NCBI GenBank assembly: GCA_000432435.1 | Contig: HF993132.1 | Coordinates: 105,339-130,525 of the forward strand | Length of the DNA stretch: 25,187 bases | Direction: 5' to 3' | DNA from: Eubacterium sp. CAG:180 | Lineage (GTDB): Bacteria; Bacillota; Clostridia; Oscillospirales; Acutalibacteraceae | Part shown: positions 1-8,023 of the stretch, in pieces | How positions within the stretch are numbered: the stretch's first letter is position 1 | Layout: each line of letters starts with the position of its first letter | Position numbers and translations under genes: made by a program | Notes under the pieces: model-generated | Database searches by the model: none | Seen by the model: only the letters and a program-made list of their open reading frames with translations | What the model was told of the DNA's origin: nothing

Positions 1-371
1 CAGGCGCACACGGCGTGATTATACCGAAGCGCCGCAGTGCTTCTCTGAATTTTACCGTGGGTAAAACCTCGGCAGGCGCACTCGAATATGTGCCGGTTGC
101 GAGGGTTGCAAATCTTGCGTCAACCATTGATGAGCTTAAGGAAAAAAATATTTGGATATACGGTGCCGATATGGACGGCAGCGATTACAGGTCTGTGGAT
201 TATTCAGGCGGAGTCGCTTTGGTCATCGGTTCCGAGGGCCGCGGTATGAGCCGTCTTGTCCGCGAAAAATGCGATTTTATCGTCTCGCTTCCCATGAAGG
301 GAAAAATAAACTCATTGAATGCTTCTGTGGCGGCAGGCATCCTTATGTATGAGGCGGCGTCGCACAGATAA
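1..371 (+). CDS. rlmB: 23S rRNA (guanosine-2'-O)-methyltransferase RlmB, C-terminal part (5' end outside window)
   Basis: This is the C-terminal 120 or so residues of a SpoU/TrmH-family (SPOUT, knotted) RNA methyltransferase; the reading frame enters from outside the window at base 3. The sequence shows the three family motifs: an N-side stretch GAHGVIIPKRRSA, then ALVIGSEGRGMSRLV with the SAM-binding knot, then PMKGKINSLNASVAAGILMYE at the C-terminus. These, with SAGALEYVPVARV, match RlmB, which methylates the ribose of a guanosine in the peptidyl-transferase region of 23S rRNA. A related tRNA Gm18 methylase is the main alternative, but the RRSA and PMKGKINSLN forms favour RlmB. The stop (369-371) lies 17 bases before the next gene, so the two are probably co-transcribed. 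Confidence 0.93.
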   Translation, partial: GAHGVIIPKRRSASLNFTVGKTSAGALEYVPVARVANLASTIDELKEKNIWIYGADMDGSDYRSVDYSGGVALVIGSEGRGMSRLVREKCDFIVSLPMKGKINSLNASVAAGILMYEAASHR

Positions 372-388
372 AAATGGGGGTGTGAAAA

Positions 389-3300
389 ATGGCAGACCGT
401 AATATGTCGTCAGGATTTTCTCTTGACGATATTCTCAGCGAAACCGAAAAAGATACAGAAAAAGTGCCGGGCAAGGTCTGGTCGCTTGCGGAGATTGATG
501 CCCTTTTAGCTGATGAGGGGCTGTCCGAGTCTGAAAAGGTTCAAACGGAGAAGGCTCACGAGCCGAAAGAGCAGACGGAACACGCAGAGAAAAAATATGA
601 GTCAGCCGAAGAAAAAAACGGCAAGACACCGGTTTCACACACATCAAAAAAAGAGCCCGACAAAAAGTCGGACGACAGTTTTTCCATAGACCCCGCTATT
701 TTTGACGAGATCTTATCGGGCGGCAGCCGCAGAGAAAAAACCGAGGGCAGAAAAATCAATGCCGCGAAAATTGAAGAAGATAAGAAAGCTTTCGGCAAAG
801 ACGATGACTCGAAAAAAGCGGCCGGAGTAAATAATGCTTCTTCCGAGATTCTCCCCGAGAATCCGCTTTTCGGAGGGACAACCCCAAGCCTTACAAGCGA
901 TAATGAAAATTCGCCCGTGCAGTCGGAAAACGAATCGGTACCGGGGCAGATTTCGCTCGAAAAGACACGCGTTTTCAATGAGGTTGATGCAAGAGCCATA
1001 CGCAGCGATAAAATCGAGCATCATATAGGCAAAAAAATAACCAGAACAACATCTTCGGAATTTACCGACAAAAAAACCGCTGTCAAAAAGGGAATGGAGA
1101 CGGATAAATACCGCGAGAGATTTCTTAATAAACCGAAACTTGATATGGAAAAAACACGCGAGCACGAAAAGCTTATGTCGTCGCTCCCGCCCAAAACCAT
1201 TGAAAAGTTCGGGGTTATAGTAAAAAAGCCCGACGGCGAAAAGACGAGCGAGGAGGGCTTGATGCCCGTTCCCACAATAATCTCGGCAGAGGATGAGCTG
1301 AGGGAACAAAAAAGCAACGCCGAAAAATACCGCACCGGCGAGCTTAAGTCCCTCGCCAAAAAGAATGCTGCGGACTGCGATACACAGCAGCTGCAAAATC
1401 AGATAAAGCTTGACGGCTTTGAGGAAGAGGTTAAGCCTGAAACAGTTGACGAATATGAGGCTGAAATAGAGCTTTTGGGCAGGCGAAGCAAAAAAGCAAA
1501 GAGCTTTAAATTGCAGCCTGCGTTCAGACAGACCGAAAAAGAGGAAGTTCACCGCAGCGAGCCTGAGGACGATGAGTCGGACGAAGAAAACAAAACTGCG
1601 GAAAAGATAAGAAAAAATATTCGCATTCTCGACGACCTCCCCGAGGAGGACGAAAACGGAGATGTCATAGACGAATCCGCCGAATGCGATGACGACGGCG
1701 TAGATCTTGAGCCGAAGAAAAAGCAGCGACGCAGCAAGCGCGAAAAATCAGATAACGGCGACGAGCCGATAAGGATAGCGCGCGAATATTACAGTAACAA
1801 GGATGCAAAGGCCGTCTATGATATAATGATGGGCAATAAACGAAAAGCGACCGCAAAGATAATTGTTTTTGTGATTTTTCTTGTGGTTCTCACGCTGTTT
1901 TCTTCGCTCAAAACCATGTTTGCCGATTTGTCGGCTTTCGGGAACAGCGAATATGCCTTCTTGGGCGTCAATCTTATGCTGCTTTTGATTGCGGCACTTA
2001 TTGACGTCGGAGAAATCAAAAAGAGTTTTTCGCTTCTCGGGCGGAAAAAAATTACGCGTTCTATGTGTGTTACCGTAGCGTTGCTTGCAGGCATTTTGCA
2101 GTGCATTGCGGCTTTTTCGGGGCACGGGGAGCTGCCGGGCAATATCCACATTTATGCGCCGGCGGTGTTTGCTCCGCTTATATTTACGGCTGTCGCGGAT
2201 AAAGTGCGAGCCAAAACCGACATTGCTGATTTTGAGTACATAGTGAAGCACCCAAATGAGCTTTACAGCGTAAGCAAAATCGAGGACGAGGGCGAGGCCT
2301 TTGAAATAGGCAGAGGGCTTTTGCTCGGTGACCCCGATATAAGATACAGCGCAAAAATCGGATTCCCGTCAAAATTTGTCGAGATGACGCTCCGCCGCGA
2401 CCCGTCGGACGGCGTTTATGCTCTCTCTCTGCCTGCCGTGCTTACGGCGGCGGTGATTACAGCCGTTGTAGCCGGAGTTATTTCAAAAAATTTGGTTTAC
2501 GCCGTGTCGGCATTTACCGCAGTCACTCTTATAGGGCTTCCGGCATCGTCGTGCCTGTCGGCGTCTGACATACTTAAAACGACTAATAAGCAGCTCAGAC
2601 GCTCGGGCTCGTTAGTCTCCGGCTATTATGCCGCCGAGGACGCCTCAACAGCAAATGCGGTGGTTATAGATGCGTCCGACCTTTTCCTCTACGGCGGATG
2701 CAGCTTACACGGCTTCAAGCTCTACAATTCAATGCGTATAGACGACGCATTTCTCTATACGGCGGCTGTCGTTATTAAAAGCGGAGGCGCATTGTCGGAC
2801 GTTTTTGACAGCGTCATACTTTCAAAGCGCGACATTTTGCCGCCTGTGGAATCGCTTGTCTATGAGGAAAAGCTCGGTTGCTCCTGCTGGATAAACAATC
2901 AGCGCGTGCTTGTGGGTAACCGTGATCTGCTCTCAAAGCACAATGTGACACCGCCAAGCGAGGATGAGGAAAAGAAATTCTTGAAATCCGGCAGGCAGGT
3001 TATTTATCTTGCAGTAGAGGGCAAAACAGCGGCAGGCTTTTCGGTTGAATACAAGCCGAACGGTGATATAGCAAGGTACTTGAATAAGCTTGAAAAATAC
3101 GGTGTGAGCGTGCTTGTCAGAACGACTGATCCGAATATCACCGAGGAGCTTGTAGAACAGTATTTTGACCTGCCTCACGGCTTTGTCAAGGTCATAAGCC
3201 CTGTTGCCGGCAAGATGTTTAAGGAACTGTATGAGACTGTTAAGCCGTCTGGAGATTGCAAGGTGATACACGACGGCAGCGTCTATACGCTGTTGAAGTC

Positions 3301-3502
3301 GTTTGCCGCCGCATTCCTGATAACCGACAAATTCAGGCTTTCCTCCGTCCTTCAATATATCGGCGTGGGCATCGGAATACTTGCCGTCGCCGCTATGGCG
3401 TTCACCTCCGGGCTCAGTCAGGCGGGGGCGCTTCAGATAATAATGTTCGTCCTTATTTGGACGGCACTTGTGATTTTTATACCGCGGTTTAAAAAACCGT
3501 AA
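389..3502 (+). CDS. Membrane protein with long disordered N-terminus and degenerate (pseudo) P-type ATPase-like C-terminal region
   Basis: The protein has 1037 residues. About residues 1-485 are charged, Lys/Glu/Asp/Ser-rich and low complexity, so probably a disordered cytoplasmic region. They hold three similar short motifs: F10-S-L-D-D-I-L, W31-S-L-A-E-I and F98-S-I-D-P-A-I. Membrane segments follow near 489-511, 524-540, 560-577, 588-604, 682-698 and 702-722, with a pair at 986-1005 and 1014-1032. The region from about 700 follows the P-type ATPase plan: a membrane proline (GLPASSC, 717-723), a connector, a phosphorylation-site equivalent reading D761-A-S-D instead of DKTGT, an N-domain-like VLVGNRDLL (840-848), a P-domain-like segment where TGDN is replaced by TTDPN (912-916), and HDGSVYTLL (961-969) where GDGxND is expected. 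I see no TGE actuator motif. A catalytic ion pump is therefore unlikely; a regulatory or structural role is inferred. A GTG-rich purine stretch precedes the ATG. It lies between rlmB and an MgtC gene. Confidence 0.82.
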   Translation: MADRNMSSGFSLDDILSETEKDTEKVPGKVWSLAEIDALLADEGLSESEKVQTEKAHEPKEQTEHAEKKYESAEEKNGKTPVSHTSKKEPDKKSDDSFSIDPAIFDEILSGGSRREKTEGRKINAAKIEEDKKAFGKDDDSKKAAGVNNASSEILPENPLFGGTTPSLTSDNENSPVQSENESVPGQISLEKTRVFNEVDARAIRSDKIEHHIGKKITRTTSSEFTDKKTAVKKGMETDKYRERFLNKPKLDMEKTREHEKLMSSLPPKTIEKFGVIVKKPDGEKTSEEGLMPVPTIISAEDELREQKSNAEKYRTGELKSLAKKNAADCDTQQLQNQIKLDGFEEEVKPETVDEYEAEIELLGRRSKKAKSFKLQPAFRQTEKEEVHRSEPEDDESDEENKTAEKIRKNIRILDDLPEEDENGDVIDESAECDDDGVDLEPKKKQRRSKREKSDNGDEPIRIAREYYSNKDAKAVYDIMMGNKRKATAKIIVFVIFLVVLTLFSSLKTMFADLSAFGNSEYAFLGVNLMLLLIAALIDVGEIKKSFSLLGRKKITRSMCVTVALLAGILQCIAAFSGHGELPGNIHIYAPAVFAPLIFTAVADKVRAKTDIADFEYIVKHPNELYSVSKIEDEGEAFEIGRGLLLGDPDIRYSAKIGFPSKFVEMTLRRDPSDGVYALSLPAVLTAAVITAVVAGVISKNLVYAVSAFTAVTLIGLPASSCLSASDILKTTNKQLRRSGSLVSGYYAAEDASTANAVVIDASDLFLYGGCSLHGFKLYNSMRIDDAFLYTAAVVIKSGGALSDVFDSVILSKRDILPPVESLVYEEKLGCSCWINNQRVLVGNRDLLSKHNVTPPSEDEEKKFLKSGRQVIYLAVEGKTAAGFSVEYKPNGDIARYLNKLEKYGVSVLVRTTDPNITEELVEQYFDLPHGFVKVISPVAGKMFKELYETVKPSGDCKVIHDGSVYTLLKSFAAAFLITDKFRLSSVLQYIGVGIGILAVAAMAFTSGLSQAGALQIIMFVLIWTALVIFIPRFKKP

Positions 3503-3518
3503 TTTATACGGAAATGAG

Positions 3519-4244
3519 TTGATAATATTGGCATGGATAAGGGACGCAGCCGAGTGGCTGTGGGCGATAAGTCCTGTAAAATACACAATTATATCAATAG
3601 TGCGTTTGGGTCTTGCCGCATTACTCGGCGGTATAATAGGCTACGAGCGCGAGCATTCTCACCGCCCCGCGGGCTTCAGAACTCATATTCTTGTGGCAGT
3701 CGGCGCGGCTGTTGTTATGCTGACGGCTGTGTATATGACAGAGAGATACCCTGACAAGCTCGATATGTCAAGAATGCCTGCACAGGTAGTCAGCGGCATA
3801 GGCTTCCTCGGTGCCGGAACAATTCTCCGCGAGGGCTTTTCCGTTAAAGGCCTTACGACAGCCGCAAGTCTTTGGGCGGTATCGTGCGTCGGTCTTGCCG
3901 TAGGCTCAGGCTTCTTTGTAGGCGCACTTGTCGCAACCTTTGTAATATATCTCACCCTGAATTCTCTCAAAAAGGTCGTCGCAAGAGGCCACGCAGGAAA
4001 AGCACTTTATATAGAGGTTAAGGACCTTGCCGACGAAGTGCCGCAGCTCTCAAAAATAATCAGACGTTCGGGTGCTGTTATACATTCCATGGAAATACTC
4101 TACGACAGCGATTCAAAATTACGTAAGAAGAAAAACACTTCAACCATAAAGGCTTTGATTTTCCCGAAGAGCGATGAGTCTCTAAATATGATAATTTCCA
4201 CCATACGCGCTGATGAAAATGTTGTCGACATCTATGTCGATTAA
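3519..4244 (+). CDS. MgtC/SapB family membrane protein
   Basis: The protein has about 241 residues. The N-terminal two thirds form four or five hydrophobic helices carrying the MgtC signature: GGIIGYERE, then RPAGFRTHILVAVGAA, then QVVSGIGFLGAGTIL, then VKGLTTAASLWAV. The last 80 or so residues are soluble and resemble the ACT-like C-terminal domain found in many members. MgtC proteins are linked to survival at low Mg2+ and to modulation of membrane ATPases, but the molecular role in Firmicutes is not settled. The start is uncertain: TTG at 3519 or TTG at 3528 both fit, behind a weak GGAAATGAG purine run; the ATG at 3533 is out of frame. It begins 16 bases after the pseudo-ATPase gene and ends 20 bases before the TetR gene, so all are probably one transcript. 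Confidence 0.9.
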   Translation: MIILAWIRDAAEWLWAISPVKYTIISIVRLGLAALLGGIIGYEREHSHRPAGFRTHILVAVGAAVVMLTAVYMTERYPDKLDMSRMPAQVVSGIGFLGAGTILREGFSVKGLTTAASLWAVSCVGLAVGSGFFVGALVATFVIYLTLNSLKKVVARGHAGKALYIEVKDLADEVPQLSKIIRRSGAVIHSMEILYDSDSKLRKKKNTSTIKALIFPKSDESLNMIISTIRADENVVDIYVD

Positions 4245-4264
4245 CGTCTCGGAGGAGTGATTGA

Positions 4265-4825
4265 ATGTCGCAGGTCACAAAAAGGGCGCTTGCAGCGTCT
4301 TTGATAAAGCTTCTTTCGCAAAAGCCGCTCGATAAGGTAACGGTAAAGGATATTATCGAGGATTGCGGCGTAAACCGTCAGACCTTTTACTATCATTTTA
4401 AAGATATTTATGACCTTGTGGATTGGATATTTTTGGAAATGGCTTCCGAATTTCTTGAGGGTAAGGAAACGTATGATACGTGGCAGCAGGGATTTACGCA
4501 GATACTTTACGGCGTGCTCCGAAACCGCAGGCTCATTATGAACGCATACAATTCCCTCAGTCGCGAGCAGGTAGAGCGGTTTTTATACGCTCTGACATAC
4601 GACCTCTTGCTCGGTGTAGTCGAGGAGGAGGCGGTTGACGTTTCAATAAGAGAGGAAGACAAGAAGTTTATAATCGACTTTTATAAATACGCCTTTGTCG
4701 GCTTTATGATAGATTGGATAAAAAAGGGAATGAAGGAGCAGCCGGAGGCTTTTATAGAAAAACTTTCGGTTTTGATTAAGGGCGACATAAAACGTGCGCT
4801 TGACAGATTTCGCACAGACAAATAG
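4265..4825 (+). CDS. TetR/AcrR family transcriptional regulator (TetR_C_8-like)
   Basis: The protein has 186 residues. Residues 1-50 form the TetR DNA-binding domain: the helix-turn-helix spans about VTVKDIIEDCGVNRQTFYYHF, where the closing TFYYHFKD is the family hallmark. The remainder is an all-helical ligand-binding domain with an alternating Phe/Tyr/Trp and aliphatic pattern, resembling the TetR_C_8 group that includes DhaS/SczA-like regulators. GGAGG at 4251-4255 sits nine bases before the ATG. The gene is followed by a strong terminator (4876-4913) and then by the oleate hydratase promoter, so control of ohyA is the most economical guess; self-regulation cannot be judged because its own promoter is not evident. 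The effector, perhaps a fatty acid or acyl compound, is inference from context. Confidence 0.88.
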   Translation: MSQVTKRALAASLIKLLSQKPLDKVTVKDIIEDCGVNRQTFYYHFKDIYDLVDWIFLEMASEFLEGKETYDTWQQGFTQILYGVLRNRRLIMNAYNSLSREQVERFLYALTYDLLLGVVEEEAVDVSIREEDKKFIIDFYKYAFVGFMIDWIKKGMKEQPEAFIEKLSVLIKGDIKRALDRFRTDK

Positions 4826-4875
4826 TTTTCGCCTTTTATACACATAGGCTGTTTTGTCAAAAAATAATACACTTT

Positions 4876-4913
4876 AACCGCTGTGTCGGAATTTCCGACA
4901 CAGCGGTTTTTTT
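4876..4913 (+). terminator. Rho-independent terminator after the TetR gene
   Basis: A perfect 15-bp inverted repeat (arms 4876-4890 and 4894-4908, three-base loop ATT) is followed by a run of seven T residues counting from the end of the stem (4907-4913). This is a textbook intrinsic terminator and separates the rlmB-mgtC-tetR transcript from oleate hydratase. Confidence 0.93.
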
Positions 4914-4918
4914 GTCGA

Positions 4919-4947
4919 TTGAAATAAAATTTGTATCATTTTACAAT
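4919..4947 (+). promoter_or_regulatory. Predicted sigma-70-type promoter for oleate hydratase
   Basis: TTGAAA at 4919-4924, a 17-base spacer, then TACAAT at 4942-4947 make a good housekeeping promoter, placed about 80 bases before the ATG of oleate hydratase. A second, weaker pairing (TTGTCG 4912-4917 with TATCAT 4934-4939) overlaps it. Confidence 0.65.
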
Positions 4948-4957
4948 ATGGTTACAA
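4931..4957 (+). promoter_or_regulatory. Operator-like repeat over the ohyA -10 box
   Basis: TTGTA at 4931-4935 and TACAA at 4942-4946 form an inverted repeat with a six-base spacer that covers the predicted -10 box. A further GTTACAA follows at 4951-4957, giving two TTACAA direct copies. The location suits repression by the TetR protein encoded just upstream. Binding is inferred; A/T-rich short arms could also occur by chance. Confidence 0.4.
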
Positions 4958-5024
4958 AATAAAAAAAGACCGAGCGACGCAAAAAAGCTTGCCGAGGCTC
5001 GGAGGAAAAACGGAGGAACCTTTT

Positions 5025-6818
5025 ATGTATTATTCTGCAGGAACTTACGAATCGTTTGCACATCCCGAAAAGCCGAAGGACGTCGACAAAAAATCGGCAT
5101 ACATCATCGGTACGGGACTTGCCGGTCTGACTGCGGCATTTTACCTTGTCCGTGACGGTCAGATGAAGGGCGAACACATACATCTGCTTGAAAAGCTGGA
5201 GCTTGCCGGCGGAAGCTGCGACGGCCGCAAGGACGTGACGAAGGGCTTCTTTATGCGCGGCGGACGTGAGATGGATAACCACTTTGAGGTTATGTGGGAT
5301 ACCTTCCGCGACGTTCCGTCAATAGAAACTCCCGGTGTATCGGTGCTTGACGAATACTATTGGCTTAACAAGCACGACCCCAACTATTCGCTCTGCCGTG
5401 CCACGGTAAGATGCGGCGAGGACGCACACACCGACAAAAAATTTGAGCTTGACAAGGAGTCGGCAATGGCTCTTTCACAGCTTTTCCTCACACAGGAAAA
5501 AGACCTTGAGGACAAAAAGATTTCCGATATACTTCCCGACTCGTTCTGGAGCACAAACTTCTGGCTCTACTGGCAGACTATGTTTGCTTTTCAGCGTTGG
5601 TCAAGCGCACTTGAGATGAAGCGTTATCTTTGCCGCTACGTTCATCATATTGACGGACTTCCCGATTTCAGTGCACTTCGTTTTACAAAATATAATCAGT
5701 ACGACAGTATGATTTTGCCGCTCGTAAAATATCTTGAGGCACACAATGTCAGAATCGAATACGGTATGGATGTTAAAAATGTAATAATCGAAACCGTCGG
5801 CGACAAGAAAATCGCAAAGCAGATAGTTTATGTTAAGGATGGCAAGGAGCAGACCATAGACCTTGTTGAGGATGACCTTGTGTTTATTACAAACGGATGC
5901 TGCACCGACACATCCTGCTATGGCGACCAGACTCACGCTCCCGACTTGTCGGGCGTTAAAAACGGCGCAGGCGAGTCGTGGGATATGTGGAAGAATATAG
6001 CAAAACAGGCGGCACACGGCGAATTCGGCAATCCCGATGCTTTCTGCAGCAATGTTGAAGCGACAAACTGGATGAGTGCCACGGTAGAGACGTCAAACGA
6101 AGAAGTTATCCGTCATATTATGAAAATCTGCAAGCGTGACCCCCGCGAAGGTAAGGTTACGACAGGCGGCATAGTCACCGTAAAGGACAGCACGGAGAAC
6201 TGGTATCTCTCTTGGACCATTAACCGTCAGCCGCAGTTTAAATCGCAGGATAAAAACGCCGTACTCATTTGGCTCTATTCGCTGAGCACAAACAAAGAGG
6301 GCAACTTTGTTAAAAAGGCAATGCGTGACTGCACCGGCGAAGAGGTCTGCCGCGAGTGGCTCTATCATATCGGAGTTCCCACAGACGAGATAGAAGATTT
6401 GGCAAAGAATGCCTGCAACACAACAACGTGCTTTATGCCTTACATCAACGCATTCTTCCAGCCGAGGAAGAATGAGGACAGACCGAAGGTCGTGCCGGAC
6501 GGTGCCGTGAATTTCGCTTTTATCGGTCAGTTCGCAGAGACTCCGCGCGATACCATATTCACTACGGAATACTCAATGCGTACAGGTATGGAATCCGTCT
6601 ACACGCTTCTTAATGTTGACAGGGGCGTTCCCGAGGTTTGGGGCAGTAAATACGACGTGAGAGAGCTTCTGCGCGCCTGCTACTATGCGATAGATAAAAA
6701 GCCCATAACCGATATTAAGCTTTCCTTCAAAGAAAAAGAACTTCTTAAAATAGTTATGAAAAAGGTTAAGGGTACCGATATTGAACTGCTTCTTAAAGAG
6801 AGCGGACTCATAAAGTAA
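5025..6818 (+). CDS. ohyA: Oleate hydratase (67-kDa myosin-cross-reactive-antigen family)
   Basis: The protein has 597 residues, a usual length for the family. It catalyses FAD-dependent addition of water to the cis-9 double bond of oleate (and of linoleate) to give 10-hydroxy fatty acids (EC 4.2.1.53), which in gut bacteria is thought to detoxify host and dietary unsaturated fatty acids. The sequence shows the N-terminal FAD dinucleotide fold (YIIGTGLAGLTAAF), then GGSCDGRKD, the glycine-rich MRGGREMDNHFEVMWD segment holding the conserved catalytic Glu, and the C-terminal FIGQFAETPRDTIFTTEYS motif. GGAGGA at 5012-5017 lies seven bases before ATG 5025, which decides this start over an upstream in-frame TTG at 4989. 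It is a single-gene unit with its own promoter and terminator. Family assignment is very secure; exact substrate is not. Confidence 0.96.
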   Translation: MYYSAGTYESFAHPEKPKDVDKKSAYIIGTGLAGLTAAFYLVRDGQMKGEHIHLLEKLELAGGSCDGRKDVTKGFFMRGGREMDNHFEVMWDTFRDVPSIETPGVSVLDEYYWLNKHDPNYSLCRATVRCGEDAHTDKKFELDKESAMALSQLFLTQEKDLEDKKISDILPDSFWSTNFWLYWQTMFAFQRWSSALEMKRYLCRYVHHIDGLPDFSALRFTKYNQYDSMILPLVKYLEAHNVRIEYGMDVKNVIIETVGDKKIAKQIVYVKDGKEQTIDLVEDDLVFITNGCCTDTSCYGDQTHAPDLSGVKNGAGESWDMWKNIAKQAAHGEFGNPDAFCSNVEATNWMSATVETSNEEVIRHIMKICKRDPREGKVTTGGIVTVKDSTENWYLSWTINRQPQFKSQDKNAVLIWLYSLSTNKEGNFVKKAMRDCTGEEVCREWLYHIGVPTDEIEDLAKNACNTTTCFMPYINAFFQPRKNEDRPKVVPDGAVNFAFIGQFAETPRDTIFTTEYSMRTGMESVYTLLNVDRGVPEVWGSKYDVRELLRACYYAIDKKPITDIKLSFKEKELLKIVMKKVKGTDIELLLKESGLIK

Positions 6819-6831
6819 GGCTCCGTAATTC

Positions 6832-6867
6832 AAAAGGGACTGTAACAAAAGTTACAGTCCCTTTTTT
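6832..6867 (+). terminator. Terminator shared by ohyA and the minus-strand phage cassette
   Basis: A 15-bp perfect inverted repeat (6832-6846 and 6851-6865, loop AAAA) is followed by T residues on the plus strand and, because the left arm begins with AAAA, by a T run on the minus strand too. It should stop transcripts arriving from both sides, since two genes converge here (stops at 6818 and 6876). Confidence 0.9.
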
Positions 6868-6875
6868 GTGTGTGC

Positions 6876-7313
6876 CTATTCGGAAAAAACCTTGCTGAGC
6901 GTAAAATATGTGTCGAGCACGAGAGCCCCCGTATCGCGCACATAATGCACACCGCCGCTCTCACAGCTTGTGACCGTGTACAGCTTTTGCGAATACAGCA
7001 TAGCCGTGACTATTCTGTCAAGTATTTTGTGCGTCTCGTATGAGCCGTAGCTGTACGGAGCGAATATTGATATTTTTAAGACCAAATCCGCCTGTCTGTT
7101 TGAGGTTACCGTAACTGACCCGTCTGCGGCAGTTTCGGTGAGATAGTCGCCGACGGTCATCTTTTCCACACCCAAGGCAACTATTGCTTTTTTCATGGGT
7201 GTGGGTTTGATTTCGTTTTCGTATGCGAGCGTTAATTCACAGTTTCGTGTAATTTCAGTCTGTGAGGACAGAAATCCGAGAATATCGCTCGGCGCAACAA
7301 CCGCAAAAAACAT
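6876..7313 (-). CDS. Putative phage neck or tail-completion protein
   Basis: The protein has 145 residues, with no motif I can name with certainty. It starts with ATG directly after the stop of the gene before it (TAAATG) and is the last gene of the cassette, 11 bases from the shared terminator. Its size, its position three genes after the capsid, and the central beta-rich pattern (a segment reading KISIFAPYSYGS followed by a helix and a final run of strands) resemble the tail-terminator type of protein that closes a siphophage neck. This is a position-based guess. If correct, it is the only tail-facing protein here, because no tail tube gene follows. Confidence 0.6.
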   Translation of the reverse strand: MFFAVVAPSDILGFLSSQTEITRNCELTLAYENEIKPTPMKKAIVALGVEKMTVGDYLTETAADGSVTVTSNRQADLVLKISIFAPYSYGSYETHKILDRIVTAMLYSQKLYTVTSCESGGVHYVRDTGALVLDTYFTLSKVFSE

Positions 7314-7649
7314 TTATATTCCGTTCGTCTCCCTTACTATTGCCCATATATAAAACGGCGTATTTTTGTAGTACACCGTTTCACAGTGATCCACCGTAAA
7401 GCCTCTGCCGCTTGAGTCGATTATTCTTGAGTCTGCCGACAGACGGCTTATATCGTGGTCAGGCGGGCCTATATATAAAAAGTAATCATATTTTGCCTTC
7501 CCGATTTCGGTGTAAACTCCGCCGAGATACATCTTGTTTTTGTAGCGGAGCGGCTGTATTGCGGCACGAAATACGGGTGACTGCCAGCCGGTGCTGTTTG
7601 TTATGAATACGTCCTTGCCTATCCTTGCGGATACATCCGAAAACTTCAT
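7314..7649 (-). CDS. Putative phage head-closure or head-tail joining protein
   Basis: The protein has 111 residues from ATG 7649, starting MKFSDVSARIGKDVF. A longer frame opens at 7700, but the ATG at 7649 comes one base after the stop of the preceding gene and has a GGGGGTG purine run upstream, so it is the better start. The sequence is strand-rich and compact, with no signal peptide or membrane segment. In HK97-like gene order the second small gene after the capsid is the head-closure or stopper protein, and size and place fit. I do not see a diagnostic motif, so the role rests on synteny. Confidence 0.62.
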   Translation of the reverse strand: MKFSDVSARIGKDVFITNSTGWQSPVFRAAIQPLRYKNKMYLGGVYTEIGKAKYDYFLYIGPPDHDISRLSADSRIIDSSGRGFTVDHCETVYYKNTPFYIWAIVRETNGI

Positions 7650-7650
7650 A

Positions 7651-8013
7651 TCACACCCCCGTAAACACAAATCCGTCGTCAATAAGGAGCGGTGACGCAA
7701 GCTTTTCTGCCTCGTCCTTTAATTCGGCGGCTTTTTTAAGCGGCATTGATGCGTCCTCCTTTACGGTGACGTCGCCGGCCTTCACAGATTCCACAGAGCA
7801 GCCGCTGTCGGTGTTTTCGAGTATACTGTAATACAGGCAGTTTACCGCAGCAAGGTAAATTATCCTCTCGTCATTTGCAGCCTTTTTGTCCTTTAACCGT
7901 GAGAACAGTTCAAGGCAAAACAGATGACATACGCAATTAAGAGAGGCGAGTGCGGCGTTATCTAAGCCGAAAAGGCTTTTTGCCTTGTAAAGCACCATAT
8001 TTTCGTTTATCAT
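7651..8013 (-). CDS. Putative phage head-tail connector (gp6-like)
   Basis: The protein has 120 residues, largely helical in appearance, beginning MINENMVLYKAKSLFG. AAGGAG sits four bases before the ATG and directly after a stable hairpin in the intergenic stretch. The first small gene after the major capsid in HK97-type phages normally encodes the helical gp6-like connector that binds beneath the portal, and both the all-helical pattern of the first 85 residues and the size agree with that. There is no catalytic motif. The assignment is from position and general character only. Confidence 0.65.
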   Translation of the reverse strand: MINENMVLYKAKSLFGLDNAALASLNCVCHLFCLELFSRLKDKKAANDERIIYLAAVNCLYYSILENTDSGCSVESVKAGDVTVKEDASMPLKKAAELKDEAEKLASPLLIDDGFVFTGV

Positions 8014-8023
8014 TTTGCTCCTT

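Noticed and set aside
713..1552. Long minus-strand ORF opposite the disordered N-terminus of the pseudo-ATPase
   Set aside because: It is an antisense shadow of a Lys/Glu-rich sequence, giving a Phe/Leu-rich translation with no domain and no ribosome binding site.
4989..5024. TTG start for oleate hydratase 12 codons upstream
   Set aside because: ATG 5025 has GGAGGA at ideal spacing and family members begin near MYYSAGTYE; the upstream codons overlap the ribosome binding site.
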